Shown here: positions 22,370 to 32,250 of the stretch, piece after piece
Layout of the letters: each line of letters starts with the position of its first letter
Numbering within the stretch: the stretch's first letter is position 1
Assembly (NCBI GenBank): GCA_037693485.1
Contig: CM075347.1
Span: forward strand, 144,845,501 to 144,909,500
Direction: 5' to 3'
Length of the DNA: 64,000 nt
DNA from: Kitagawia praeruptora
Lineage: Eukaryota > Streptophyta > Magnoliopsida > Apiales > Apiaceae
Position numbers and translations under genes: made by a program
Notes under the pieces: generated by a model
What the model was told of the DNA's origin: nothing
The model's input: the letters and a program-made list of their open reading frames with translations, nothing else
The model's database searches: none

Positions 22370-22890
22370 ATTTACGACGGCAAACTTACGACAGTTTTTT
22401 TTTTGCGCCCAACTTACGACGGAAATGAAAAACTGTCGTAAGATATTACGACGGAAAACCAATTCATCGCAAGTATGGGGACAATATTTAACTTACGACG
22501 GTTTGTTCGTCGTAATATCAATTTCAAAATAAACTTACGACGGAATGTTCGTCGTAAGTTGTTTTTTTGGGATTAAATTTAATTGTAAAGATAATTAGTT
22601 TTACTAATAACTAAACGACGTCGTTTTAATATAAACCTTACGACGGGAAAAGTCGTCGCAACTTTAACTTACGACGGAAGTATATGTGCGTCGTAAGTTA
22701 GACGCCGTTTTGACAAAAAACTTACGACGGAAATGGACAACCGTCGTAAGTTTAACTTACGATGGAAATAGATTTACGTCGTAAGTTAGCTTTCAAATGC
22801 CACCTCATCCTTGCATTAACACCTAACCGTCAAACATAATATTTTTAAAATGAACTTACGACGGAAATAGATTTCCGTCGTAAGTTTTGC
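22370..22890. repeat. left subterminal repeats of element C
   Basis: A short palindromic motif, cttacgacgg / ccgtcgtaag, occurs more than ten times in both orientations, spaced 20-60 bp apart. Such motifs are the binding sites of TnpA-type proteins in CACTA elements. The same motif returns at 34690-34820. Confidence 0.75.
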
Positions 22891-23160
22891 TGTGTAAAAT
22901 TTGAAGCTACTGCCCATTCTCTTGCTAGCACCACATTCCTCCCAATTTTTTCTTTTAAACAAAAACACATCTTCATATCATCAAATACATGACATAGCAA
23001 CAACGATTACAACAATCATCAATGTAAGGATTCAATTATAATCTCCTCTACTTTATTTTAATGCATTTAAATATATTTGATTTATTTTTAAGTTCATACA
23101 TGTTCAACATATATATATGGACTTTGTAATTGATTTGCGTATTTTTTTTTACATTTGTAG

Positions 23161-25621
23161 ATGTCTTACGATACTAGTTGGATCTCTAAACGAACTATTC
23201 CTGGTGGTTATGGTTTTTCGAAAGAATTTATTGATAGAGTTAAATATTTCTTGGCATATGCAAAAAATAATAGCAAGGAATCGGATAATCCGGAACTTTT
23301 GATTAGATGCCCGTGTAATAATTGTAGGAATCAACTCTTTCAACTCATTCCCGATGTCGAGTTTCACTTATATGCAACCGATTTTCTTTAGAGCTACACC
23401 ATATGGCATTATCATGAAAAAGAAATTCAAGAAATGAATGATCGTCAAGATGTGTATGATGAATATGAAATGTTGAGGGATGCTTTTAGAGGGGAATATT
23501 TTGGAGAGGAAATTAGCAACCACGAGGTCCCGAACGAGCAAGCATCTAAATTTTTAGACAATGTGAATAATGTAGGGGAACCAATATATCCGGGCAATAC
23601 CAAGTACACGCAATTGAAGTTTGTTACGAAATTCCTACATTGGAAGAATCATAATAAATGTAGTGATAAGGCATTTGATGAGCTGCTCCTTTTACTTGGA
23701 GATGTTTCCCGAGGGGCATAAGCTCCATTTTAATTATTATGCCGTGAAGAAGATAGTCAAGAAGCTAAACATGGGATACGAGAAAATACATGCATGTGAG
23801 AATGATTGCATGTTGTTCTACGGTGACGATAAAGATTTGGAAAATTGTAAGTACTGTGATTTGAGCCGATACAAAATTGCATCTAATTGAGGGAGCGATA
23901 CCATTCCGAGAAAGGTCTTAAGAAATTTCCCAATCACTCCTCGTCTACAGCATTTGTACATGTGTACCCACACAGCCAAGCATATGAAGTATCACAAAAA
24001 CAGAATAGTGAATGAAGGGGTCCTTAGTCATCCTGCTGATGGAGAAGAATGGAAAGAATTTGACAAGAACTATCCGGATTTTGCAGTAGAAATTCGTAAT
24101 GTTAGACTTGGTCTTGCAACTGATGGATTCCCCCCGTACAGCAATGTTACTTCTACTATATACTCAGTTTGGCCTGTTGTACTACTTGTGTACAACCTTC
24201 CACATACCATGTCCATGAAGGAAACATACATGTACATGACACTACTAGTACTGGGCCGAATGATCCTGGGAGGAATCTGAATGTCTATCTTAGGCCTTTA
24301 ATTGATGAGCTATTTAATTTTTGGCAAGTTGGGGTGCACACATTTGATACTTCTACGAAGACTAATTTCATGATGCGGGGAGCTTTGTTATGGACTATCA
24401 CTGACTTTACCAGTTTGGGTATGGTTAGTGGATGGTCAACCCATAGGAAGTTGGCCTGTCATGTTTGTATGGGTGATGTCAAAGGCAAGCAACTACCATA
24501 AAGCAGGAAGTCCAGTTTTTATGGGTTACATAAGGGATTCCTAATCAAACGCCGAAAAGTTCGGAGAAGAGGTCGAATTGTTCGTAACATGATTGCTGGT
24601 ATCACTTTTCCCCCACCCGGGAAGCCATACAGCAAAGAAAGGGCAGATGGATTTGGGGATTTACATAACTGGACGCATGTCACTAGCTTCTTTAACCTAC
24701 CATATTGGGATTCACTACGCCTACGTCACTGTATTGATGTCATGCACACGGAGAAAAATGTATTTGATAATATATTTCATACTATTATCTGTAGTGCCAA
24801 AACAAAACATACCACAAGATCAAGAGATGATTTGAAAGCAATGGGCATCATGTAAGAGCTGTGGATGAATGGTAAACAAAGGCCTAAAGCAAGATACGAA
24901 CTCACCCGAGATCAACTAAAATTGTTATGTAAATGGGTTCATCGATTGAAACTTCCCGATGGTTGTTCATCAAACTTAAAGAGATGTTGTAAGATAACTC
25001 AGTTGAAAATACCAAGGCATGAAGTCCCATGATTGTCACGTATTTATGCAGAAGTTATTAGCTTCTGCATTTCGTGAACTTCTTCCGGATGACATAAACA
25101 AAGTGCTTTGTGATCTTTCAAATTTTTTCAAAGACTTGTGCTCAACCACACTACTCGATTCAAATTTGAGGCAAATGGAAAAAAACATAGCCGGGATCAT
25201 TTGTACTTTAGAGACTAAATTCTTCTCAGCAATGTTTGATCCAATGGAGCATCTTCCCATTCATTTACCTGAAGAGTGCAGACTCGGTGGCCCTGTCCCA
25301 CAACGGTGGATGTATAATATTGAAAGGCTACAGCGTAAAATGAAACAGAAAGTAGGGAACAAAGCACGAGTTGAAGGTTCCAATGCAGAAAAGTATGTAC
25401 ATGAAGAGTTGACACATTTATGTTCTATGTACTTCGAGTCTGAAGTTGAGACATCACACAACTTGCTAGGTCGAAATGTGGTTGAGGATTGCTCACGTGA
25501 TCCAAATAAATTTGAGGCATTCACATATCCAGTACAGCTCTTGGGAGCATGTATTGGTTTTCATTTAAATGTGGAATCCCCTACATGTTGTAGCACATTA
25601 TGTTCTCACGAACATGCCTGA
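23161..25621 (+). pseudogene. TNP2-type CACTA transposase, broken
   Basis: The first block (23161-23391) is the transposase-associated domain: W-I-S-K-R near the start, then C-P-C-N-N-C-R-N and H-L-Y. Then come the TNP2 body (about 23434-24855) with L-L-L-G-D-V, P-E-G-H-K-L, H-A-C-E-N-D-C-M-L-F-Y, C-K-Y-C, L-G-L-A-T-D-G-F-P-P and K-L-A-C-H-V-C-M-G, and a DUF4218-like part (25019-25621) with M-K-S-H-D-C-H-V-F-M-Q and G-P-V-P-Q-R-W-M-Y. Breaks include an in-frame TAG at 23389, a frameshift around 23690-23720, a shift around 24240-24290 and stops near 24500 and 24855. The protein would cut and join CACTA ends, but this copy cannot encode it. Confidence 0.8.
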
Positions 25622-25716
25622 ACTGGCACCTTATATCACGTAAGAATTCAAGTATTTTATTTCATTTTTTACACTTTTAAATATTAAGCACTAACATAAA
25701 ATGATCACTTTTTCAG

Positions 25717-26615
25717 TATGTTCGAAGAAGAGGTTCGGGATCATAGTGCATATATATTGAGTGATGCTGAGATGGATGCAATGTTAAAAACTCAATTAGC
25801 AACATGGTTGCAAAATAAGGTTTTTCATTAAATGCACAACTTATGTAATTTTTAAATTTGTTTATACACATGTGTTTGACGAGATTACTCCATCTCAGGT
25901 ACAAAACAACTACGAGCGATATCAATATTTGTTGCAAGGCCCAACTTCCTATGTGATTTCTTATAAAAGATGCAAGATCAATGGATACTTATTCAACCTA
26001 GGAAGATCAAGCTCTGGGGTCCTTGTGTAGGGCAATTGTTATGGTGATAGTGAAAGCAATTACTACGGGACTTTGCAAGATATTCTTAAACTAACATACG
26101 GTGGCGGAAATCAAGTGATTTTATTTAAATGTCATTGGTATGATCATGTTAGGGGAGTAAAGAAAGACAAAAAAGGGGTGCTCCTAATTGATCTTAGTTC
26201 AAAATTAAAAGGAGATGATGTTTACATTCTAGCAAGTCAAGCCACACAAGTGTACTATGCTCCTAGTGTGAAGAATCCTGATAGTAATATTCACACGATC
26301 ATTACATGTAGACCTCAATTGTTGAGTGAAGGAATAAAGGATGTTGATGCTGAACCTTTTCAAGAAGAAGTTTCAAATACCATTGCATTAGATTTTTCCT
26401 CGACATCATTATTTGTTGAATTTTCGCAATACGATATGAAAGAAGATCTAGAAGAAGAACAAGAGCAACGAAACGAAGTAGAAAGTGAAGTAGAGGAAGA
26501 AAATGCAAGGGAAGTGGAGAAGAGGAGGAAGAAGAAGATGGTTATGATAGCATTGAAGTGGAAGATGAGTAAGAAATGTACCATTATAGGATTTCTAATT
26601 TTAATTGGATGGTAA
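25717..26615 (+). pseudogene. C-terminal part of the CACTA transposase (DUF4216-like)
   Basis: After an intron-like gap (about 25640-25715), 25717-25819 encodes E-V-R-D-H-S-A-Y-I-L. A second intron-like gap follows (donor gttttt..., acceptor atctcag at about 25899), and the frame resumes with V-Q-N-N-Y-E-R-Y. From 26073 a DUF4216-like segment reads Y-G-G-G-N-Q-V-I-L-F-K-C-H-W and L-A-S-Q-A-T-Q-V-Y-Y, then an acidic Glu-rich tail (about residues 115-160). A TAG at 26027 breaks the frame upstream. The coding end runs directly into the first unit of the 171-bp array. Confidence 0.7.
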
Positions 26616-27299
26616 TATCATTTTAGGCTACTTTCTAATTTTAAATGAATTAAAATGGATCACTACGCCATAGATGGCCTATCGCAACCTTTTGGCATGG
26701 GTGTTACCACTACGGGTGTTACCATAGCTATGAAAATTTTGACTTATCGCAACCTTTTGATTGTGGTGTTACCATAGGCACAAAAGTATGTTACTTTAGT
26801 TATAAAGGTGTTAACAATGGGTAACACCATGAGGTGTGTTACCATAGAGTATTCATTAACAAAATTTTTATTTTATTTAAAATTAATGATTTAATAATTA
26901 TTTGACTTTAAAAATAATTAATTTTAACAAAATCATTAAAATAAACATTTTAAAACGTAATATTCCATCAAATAATTAAATTATTGATTTTTCATAAATA
27001 TTAAATTATGTTTATAAATTTCACATAAAAAGGTTTTAAAATAAAGTAATATCCAAACATTATTAAATTTTAACTAAATCATTAAAAGTTTAATAAAGAA
27101 ATTTTTATAAAGGTTAAAACATTTTAAGATAAATAATTTTATTTTTATGTTCATTAAATATTATTAAACAAAATTTTAATATGATTTTTTTTCTATGTAT
27201 ATTATATATTTTAATATAATAATTTTATTTTTATGTACATTATATATATATATTGATAAATATATATTGATATATTGATTAGCAGTGCTGAGCGGTAAA

Positions 27300-27613
27300 C
27301 CAAAATAGAGAGCGGGCAAACGAAAATTCAGAATTGGGGAAAAGCAAGTAAACCCTCACTTCTCTCCTTTCTCTCATTCATTTCTCACTTTCATTCCTCT
27401 CACCCTTACTTCTCTCGCCTCTCTCACAGATTCAATTAGGGTTCGAGCAGGGTCAATCGAAGCTTCCTTCCACGATTCAATTAGGATTCTAGCCGGGTCA
27501 AAAACTTAGAAAACCAGGAGGAGATTGTAATCAGGAGGAGATTATAATCAGGAGGAGATTGTAAATCTCTCTTTGCCTCTCTTTCCGTCCTTCTCTCTAT
27601 CTCTCTCTCTCTC

Positions 27614-27647
<34 letters not shown>

Positions 27648-27715
27648 CCCCTCTCTCTCTCTCTCTCTCCCTGTCTCTCACTCCCTATCTCTCTCTCCCC
27701 TACTCTCTCATGTAT
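27300..27715 (+). promoter_or_regulatory. CT-rich leader-like region and (TC)n microsatellite in element D
   Basis: 27340-27480 is a pyrimidine-rich stretch (ctctc, ttctctc) followed by attcaattagggttcgagc, typical of plant 5' leaders. 27480-27560 has three tandem caggaggagatt(g/a)taat units. 27565-27710 is a (TC)n microsatellite. It lies just upstream of the captured exons in the same orientation, so it may drive a chimeric transcript. That role is inferred. Confidence 0.4.
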
Positions 27716-27894
27716 GTATGTTTTTTTTAATTTACTATGTCGTGTTTCTCAAATTTGTGTACACAAAGGTCGAATTATATTATATGATTTTTGTATATAT
27801 GCCTTTTCTGTGGATTACTTGTATTTCTATTTGGTGGCTTCATCTCTGTGATATGCATAATTAATTTTAAATTAACTTATTCATCTCTCTCCAG

Positions 27895-28256
27895 ACTATG
27901 TTCACCGGAAGGGTCTTAAGTTAGGAATCTACTCAGATGCAGGGTAAATAATTTTTGTTCTTGATCTGTCTTGTTTTTCGTTCTTAATAATTGTTTTTGT
28001 TGGTTATGACTTGTGAATGTAATGACCGAATTTTAAATACTTCAATTTTGTAGATAATACACTTGTAGTCATAGAATGCCCGATTCTCTAGGCAACGAGG
28101 AAAAAGATGCCAGAACTTTTGCTGAATGGGTACATTTCCCCCTTTTACATATGATAAGACTTTCTTATCTATCCTGCTATGATTTTAGTACTATGTATTA
28201 ACTATGAGTGGATTTGTTTATGCAGAATATCGATTATTTGAAGTATAACAATGCTA
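27895..28256 (+). pseudogene. captured alpha-galactosidase (GH27) exons
   Basis: Three exons retain splice borders. Exon 27895-27943 (acceptor ctctccag, donor gtaaat) encodes D-Y-V-H-R-K-G-L-K-L-G-I-Y-S-D-A-G. Exon 28054-28129 (acceptor ttttgtag, donor gtacat) encodes T-C-S-H-R-M-P-D-S-L-G-N-E-E-K-D-A-R-T-F-A-E-W. The piece from 28226 (acceptor tatgcag) encodes N-I-D-Y-L-K-Y-N-N. This is the barrel segment of plant alpha-galactosidases around the catalytic Y-L-K-Y-D-N motif. Here the nucleophile Asp of K-Y-D-N is Asn, and the exon 1-2 join makes an in-frame TAA, so it is inactive. Downstream the sequence is short tataacaatgc duplications leading into the RG-lyase piece. Confidence 0.8.
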
Positions 28257-28318
28257 TAAGTATAACAATGCTATAACTCCTTGTCGTTGAGATCTGTTGT
28301 GCAAAAGTTTCGAAATTA

Positions 28319-28689
28319 ATGTCGCCTCTTGGGGTCAGATTGTCTATCCAAGAAAGCCATGTATGCTTGCATATGCTTTTGAATATTAATTGTTTCGAAA
28401 TCAAGTTTTAAGCATCCAAACTACTCTGGTTAATAAAAAATTTATAGAATGAATGTTGGTTATCAGTCCTTTATGGCTTTATACATTACTCATAGTTTAG
28501 AATGGTGAAAATTGAAACACATGCATCAATTTTGTGCATACTGATTATTATCATTAATCATATTACTTTCTTAGGTGGTTATTGATAATGGCTTGCTCCA
28601 AGTCACACTGTCCAATCCCGATGGCATTGTCATTGGTTTACGATACAACATTGACAATTTGCTTGAAGTTCTTAAATTAGTGCATGAAG
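28319..28689 (+). pseudogene. captured first two exons of a rhamnogalacturonan lyase (PL4)
   Basis: Exon 1 (28319-28360) begins with ATG, encodes M-S-P-L-G-V-R-L-S-I-Q-E-S-H and ends at gtatgc. Exon 2 (28575-28689, acceptor tttcttag) encodes V-V-I-D-N-G-L-L-Q-V-T-L-S-N-P-D-G-I-V, then R-Y-N-I-D-N-L-L-E-V-L. This is the N-terminus of plant family 4 polysaccharide lyases that cleave pectin RG-I. The exons join in frame. One residue (Gly in the usual R-Y-N-G-x-D-N) is missing. The catalytic domain is absent, so only the first 50 or so residues were captured. Confidence 0.75.
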
Positions 28690-28779
28690 GTTATATAGGA
28701 ACATGAATTTTAAGATTGACTTGTTTTGACTTTTAGCATATTGCTGATTCTTTTTACTGTTGGTATGTGTTGTTTACAG

Positions 28780-29577
28780 CTTCAACAAGGCAAAGTTTTT
28801 AACATAAAAGAGTCAAGGCAGGCTCTGCAAAATATACACTCTCTAGGTTTGTTTTCGCACACTGAAGTCCTTCCAAGCCCTAATGAAAAGAATGTGGGAG
28901 GGCTTGTGGTTGAGATCAAACTCAAAGAAATGGAACCAAAGTCGGCTGATATCGCCACAGAATGGAGTATAGTTCCTGGAGGTGGAGGCATTCCTACTCT
29001 GGTAAATATGACCTAGTAATGATTTTTCGTTTATTACAAATCAGTCTAATAACTTGATTTTTTTCGTTCCAAATGCACTTCCTAAGCGCCTTGCTTTATG
29101 TATCCACTCTACAGGCCTCCGTTCAGCCAGGGGGTACTGTTTCTTTTCAGCATGGGAACATCAAAGGATTAAATAGGTCTCTTAGTGGTTCAGTCACAAC
29201 TAGTAATTTTCTTATGTCACGAATTCCTAACTATATTTTTTGGCTGTTTGTCTGTAGAATGATCTTGGGTTTCAATTTGAGTATATACATCCATATCTAG
29301 ACGGGTTAAATAGTCCCCTTGACCGCACACTCCGTACTAGCTGCTTTAAAAGCACAAAACTTAGTCCAGTATTTACGGGTGGGCCCGGGTTGGATGAAGT
29401 CAGCCATGTATTGGTTGATCGGACTGGCATCAAAACTAATATCACAGAGGTAGACTCGACAGACTTCCAATATGTGGCACTGGCAGCGACCGCAAGGCAT
29501 TTCTACAGGCCAATATTACAAGGGACAACACCAAGTTTGTCAATGGAGCAATTGTAGGTGAAAGAAATGTATTTGGT
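28780..29577 (+). pseudogene. OEP80: captured OEP80 (Omp85-family chloroplast outer envelope protein) exons
   Basis: Exon 28780-29001 (acceptor tgtttacag, donor gtaaat) is open for 74 codons: G-K-V-F-N-I-K-E-S-R-Q-A-L-Q-N-I, then E-K-N-V-G-G-L-V-V-E-I-K-L-K-E, and E-W-S-I-V-P-G. Exon 29115-29215 (acceptor ctctacag) gives Q-P-G-G-T-V-S-F-Q-H-G-N-I-K-G-L-N-R-S-L and V-T-T-S-N-F-L. Exon 29258 onward (acceptor gtctgtag) gives N-D-L-G-F-Q-F-E-Y-I-H-P-Y-L-D-G, then F-T-G-G-P-G-L-D-E-V and, after an internal deletion and frame change near 29455-29490, L-Q-A-N-I-T-R-D-N-T-K-F-V-N-G and V-G-E-R-N-V-F. OEP80 is a plastid relative of the bacterial BamA beta-barrel assembly factor. Only the last POTRA domain and the start of the barrel are present, so it is nonfunctional. 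Confidence 0.85.
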
Positions 29578-29781
29578 GAGCAAACAGTTAAAAAGTCTAT
29601 TTATAAGTAAAACCAGTAATTAAACCAGTGACAAACAGACCTGTTGCTCGCAGTGCGAGCTTTGTTGTAAGTTGTGGTCATAGGTGACTATGTTATAAGT
29701 TGTAAGTTGTAAGTTGTTGTTGAGGCTCCTTTTTGTTTATAAATTGTTAGGAAACTAAATTATTTATTCCTTATGCTTCAG

Positions 29782-29834
29782 GTTATGCACTTGGCTTGGA
29801 CATGACTGCAAGGGAAATCCAGGCTTCTGCAAAG
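29782..29834 (+). pseudogene. captured exon of a FAHD1-like acylpyruvase
   Basis: This 53-nt exon is bounded by an atgcttcag acceptor and a gttagc donor. It encodes Y-A-L-G-L-D-M-T-A-R-E-I-Q-A-S-A-K, the signature segment of FAH-domain-containing protein 1 (usual form Y-A-L-A-L-D-M-T-A-R-x-I-Q). One exon only; the rest of the gene is absent. Confidence 0.7.
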
Positions 29835-30013
29835 GTTAGCTTATTTGAAGTTGATTTACGAGCACTGTAGTTAATAACTTAATATTTTAGCTAGGATAGT
29901 TTCTTTATTAATTGGAAAAGTATATAGACTATTTGGATTCCAACCATAGTCAACCTGAGATGTGATGGAAATTGATAAAAGTATTATATAATTGTTTAAT
30001 TATGTTGTTGCAG

Positions 30014-30178
30014 TTACAGTTAACGAAGTCGAGGCACTGCGTGAACTGTTTAAGAAATTGAGTAGTTGCCAAATTGTCTGATGGTGAGAGTTCGATAAAT
30101 GTTGCAGTGTGAAACAGGGATCTATCATTGCAGTGGGTTCTACTCAAGTATAAAGTGCTTGAAGTTCCCTGAACAAAG
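30014..30178 (+). pseudogene. captured calcineurin B-like (CBL) exon plus an unidentified exon
   Basis: After a gttgttgcag acceptor, 30014-30078 encodes T-V-N-E-V-E-A-L-R-E-L-F-K-K-L-S-S, matching the start of the first EF-hand region of plant CBL calcium sensors (usual F-T-V-x-E-V-E-A-L-Y-E-L-F-K-K). It then meets TGA. A second piece, 30108-30178 (acceptor tgttgcag, donor gtaata), encodes a Cys- and Ser-rich stretch (G-I-Y-H-C-S-G-F-Y-S) that I do not recognise. The order and orientation match the other captured pieces. Confidence 0.6.
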
Positions 30179-30887
30179 GTAATATATAGTCTGCTCTGTT
30201 CTCCATACTTGATTACCACTTATTGAAACAAGTGCTTGAAATATATGAGACCTGACCGTAAGCATATCCTAAATTTTTTATTCATTCTTGTAGTAGTCAA
30301 TTTTTTTCATGTTATTCAGTTGGTCTAGTTTGTCCATCAGACTCAACAAATACATTGTTCATGTCATAGATTCATTTTAGAATACACTGGTCAAGTGCAG
30401 GTTAGATTTGTGTTTATATATTTACTTTGTCATTGTTACTTTTATTGTGGGGAATTAATTAACTTCAAAATTCAGCTTCTCACCACTGACAGATAAGTAT
30501 GACAACTGTTTCATAGGTTTTGTTGCTTGAATAATCTGGATTCAAATATTATTTGATGATAAAAGCAAATAAGTCAAGTTCTGAATTATTATACATTCTT
30601 TCGATTCAATAATACTTGCTCTTTGCCATACATGATCCCAGTGTTTGAACAAGTTGAACCTCATAGCATGCAAAAACTTATTTGTGTTTCTAATAAATTA
30701 ACGAGCCTTTGATTATCTCTTGGTTAAGAATATTGGTTTGAGATTATCCTTTGATCTTCGAGCTACGCTCCTGTGCTTGGGTCATATTTTGGATTTGTTA
30801 CATTGCCAATTGGTGTGTGAAGTTATATTTTAATATAGAGTACAGAAGTGAGAAGACGGGACAATTTTTTTTAATATTCACTGATTA

Positions 30888-30959
30888 TTGGTTTATCTTT
30901 CTCGTGAAAAGCGTCCAGGCTTCGAGCATCACAAGAAAGCTGGTGCAATGAATGCACTT
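30888..30959 (+). pseudogene. captured exon piece of a cellulose synthase (CesA)
   Basis: The frame V-Y-L-S-R-E-K-R-P-G-F-E-H-H-K-K-A-G-A-M-N-A-L ends exactly at a gtaagt donor (30960). This is the highly conserved CesA segment just before the D-C-D-H-Y UDP-glucose-binding motif; R-E-K-R-P-G and H-H-K-K-A-G-A-M-N-A are diagnostic of CesA/CslD proteins. The motif itself lies in the next exon and is not present. The acceptor side is not clear. Confidence 0.8.
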
Positions 30960-31041
30960 GTAAGTTGTCAGAATTATACGATCATATCTGTGTTTTTTTT
31001 TGCATATGTTACCTATTAATATAATGCGACTCGCCTTGCAG

Positions 31042-31098
31042 GTTTTAACCTGGAACTACTGTCACGGTGGTTGGTTTTACTCTACTGATTGTATACAT
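31042..31098 (+). pseudogene. unidentified splice-bounded exon in element D
   Basis: This 57-nt segment lies between a tcgccttgcag acceptor and a gtaagc donor. It is open in one frame, with W-N-Y-C-H-G-G-W-F-Y as its most distinctive part. I do not recognise the family. Its position and orientation suggest another captured exon. Confidence 0.35.
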
Positions 31099-31237
31099 GT
31101 AAGCACTTGTCATTCTCTTATTCTGAAACTCTCCCTTGTTAATCTAAGTATGAATTAAATTGACTGTACCTGGTGGCACTGACTATCTACTAAATTATAA
31201 TGGTCACTAGAACAGATATAACTAGTCTTTGTGGTGT

Positions 31238-31508
31238 AGGGAATGGATTTGCCAGAAAATAGCAAATTTACTACGGCAGGAAGATACGGCAGGAAGTTGT
31301 TGTCGAAGTGGAAGCAAAGGTAAACCAGAAGGCCGCTGAAGTGGATGGCAAGATCAATCGGAAGGTCCAGGACAACATGACATTGGTCCTAAAAAAATTA
31401 GTTGAAGCAAACCCCACTCTGAATATTAATATTGGTGAAATCTGTGCGACGATTTCCAGTGACACAGTAGGTGATGCTACTCCTATGACCGGTGGACCTA
31501 GCTCTTAG
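31238..31508 (+). pseudogene. C-terminal piece of a TnpA-like (Ptta/En/Spm) CACTA protein
   Basis: The open stretch to the TAG at 31506 reads V-V-E-V-E-A-K-V-N-Q-K-A-A-E-V-D-G-K-I, V-L-K-K-L-V-E-A-N-P-T-L-N-I-N-I and ends T-G-G-P-S-S. This helical, Lys/Glu-rich tail with an N-P-x-L-N-x-N motif resembles the C-terminus of the plant transposase (Ptta/En/Spm, TnpA-like) that binds subterminal repeats. It would be the only element-derived coding remnant in D and lies where TnpA exons usually lie, before the right subterminal region. The assignment is by pattern only. Confidence 0.45.
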
Positions 31509-31689
31509 ACTTCTAGTACTTAACTGTTTTAGTTTATGTTTAAAACTGATGGTAGATTTGATGTAGTTGCTTTTGGATTTGATGTAGTTGATGGTGGATT
31601 TGAATTGTTGTTGGTTTGGATTTGATGTAGTTGCTTTTGGATTTAAATTGTTGTTGGTTTGTTTTATGGGAATTCAATATTCTGCTGGT

Positions 31690-32250
31690 GCATTTTTATT
31701 TTTTACATTTATGGTGTTACAATAGGTAAACTGTGTGTTACAATAGGTAATATTAGGTGTTGCAGTAGGTAATATTAGGTGTTACAATAGGTTATAGTAG
31801 GTGTTACAATAGGTTATAGTAGGTGTTACAATAGGCCTTGCAGGTGGGCCCCACCCAGAAGTGGGTCCCACATGTGGGTCCACCAAATGTGGGTCCCACA
31901 TGTGGGCCCCACACGTGGGTCCCACACGTGGGTCCCACATGTGGTACCCACGTGTGGGCCCCACGTGTGGGTCCCACATGTGACAGCTGTGCAAAATTGT
32001 ATTATCTATTGTAACACACAAACTATGTTACTATAGAGTGTTTAAGATGTTGCTATAGAGGTTTTTGGTAACCACATTTGCTATGTTACCTTAGGGTGTG
32101 TTTTGATGTTACCTTAGATACCTGTGGTTACTGCTGAGAACCTAACACAGCTGAGGTGTTACCATAGCCCTATTTTGGCCTATGGTAACTTCAAAATGGG
32201 GTCTATGGTAACACAGTTTGGGGTTGCTATAGGCCATCTATGGCGTAGTG
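31690..32250. repeat. right subterminal repeats of element D and a gtgggtcccac minisatellite
   Basis: Units of ggtgttacaatagg(t) recur at 31700-31830, and gttaccttag/gttaccatag variants at 32030-32225. Between them, 31845-31985 is a GC-rich minisatellite built on the perfect palindrome gtgggtcccac and acatgtgg/acacgtgg spacers. Left-end counterparts (gtgttaccatag) lie at 26700-26850. Confidence 0.7.

Larger units (their letters stand above)
26661..32250 (+). mobile_element. CACTA element D, a multi-gene-capturing mosaic
   Basis: Termini are CACTACGCCATAGATGGCCT at left and the reverse complement at right (ggccatctatggcgtagtg), with one mismatch over the first 25 or so bases. The target-site duplication is gat on both sides (26658-26660 and 32251-32253). 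The flanking target is the 171-bp array of element C, interrupted exactly at aaaatggat. Inside are a CT-rich leader, exon-sized pieces of six or more host genes in one orientation, a TnpA-like C-terminus, and subterminal ggtgttaccatag / ggtgttacaatag repeats. No TNP2 transposase is present, so the element depends on others for movement. Confidence 0.85.

Noticed and set aside
27481..27851. Arg/Glu- and Ser/Leu-rich open frames
   Set aside because: They are translations of the (TC)n microsatellite and show no domain.
31782..32021. Minus-strand frame with repeated H-M-W-D-P-R-V-G-P
   Set aside because: Translation of the palindromic gtgggtcccac minisatellite.
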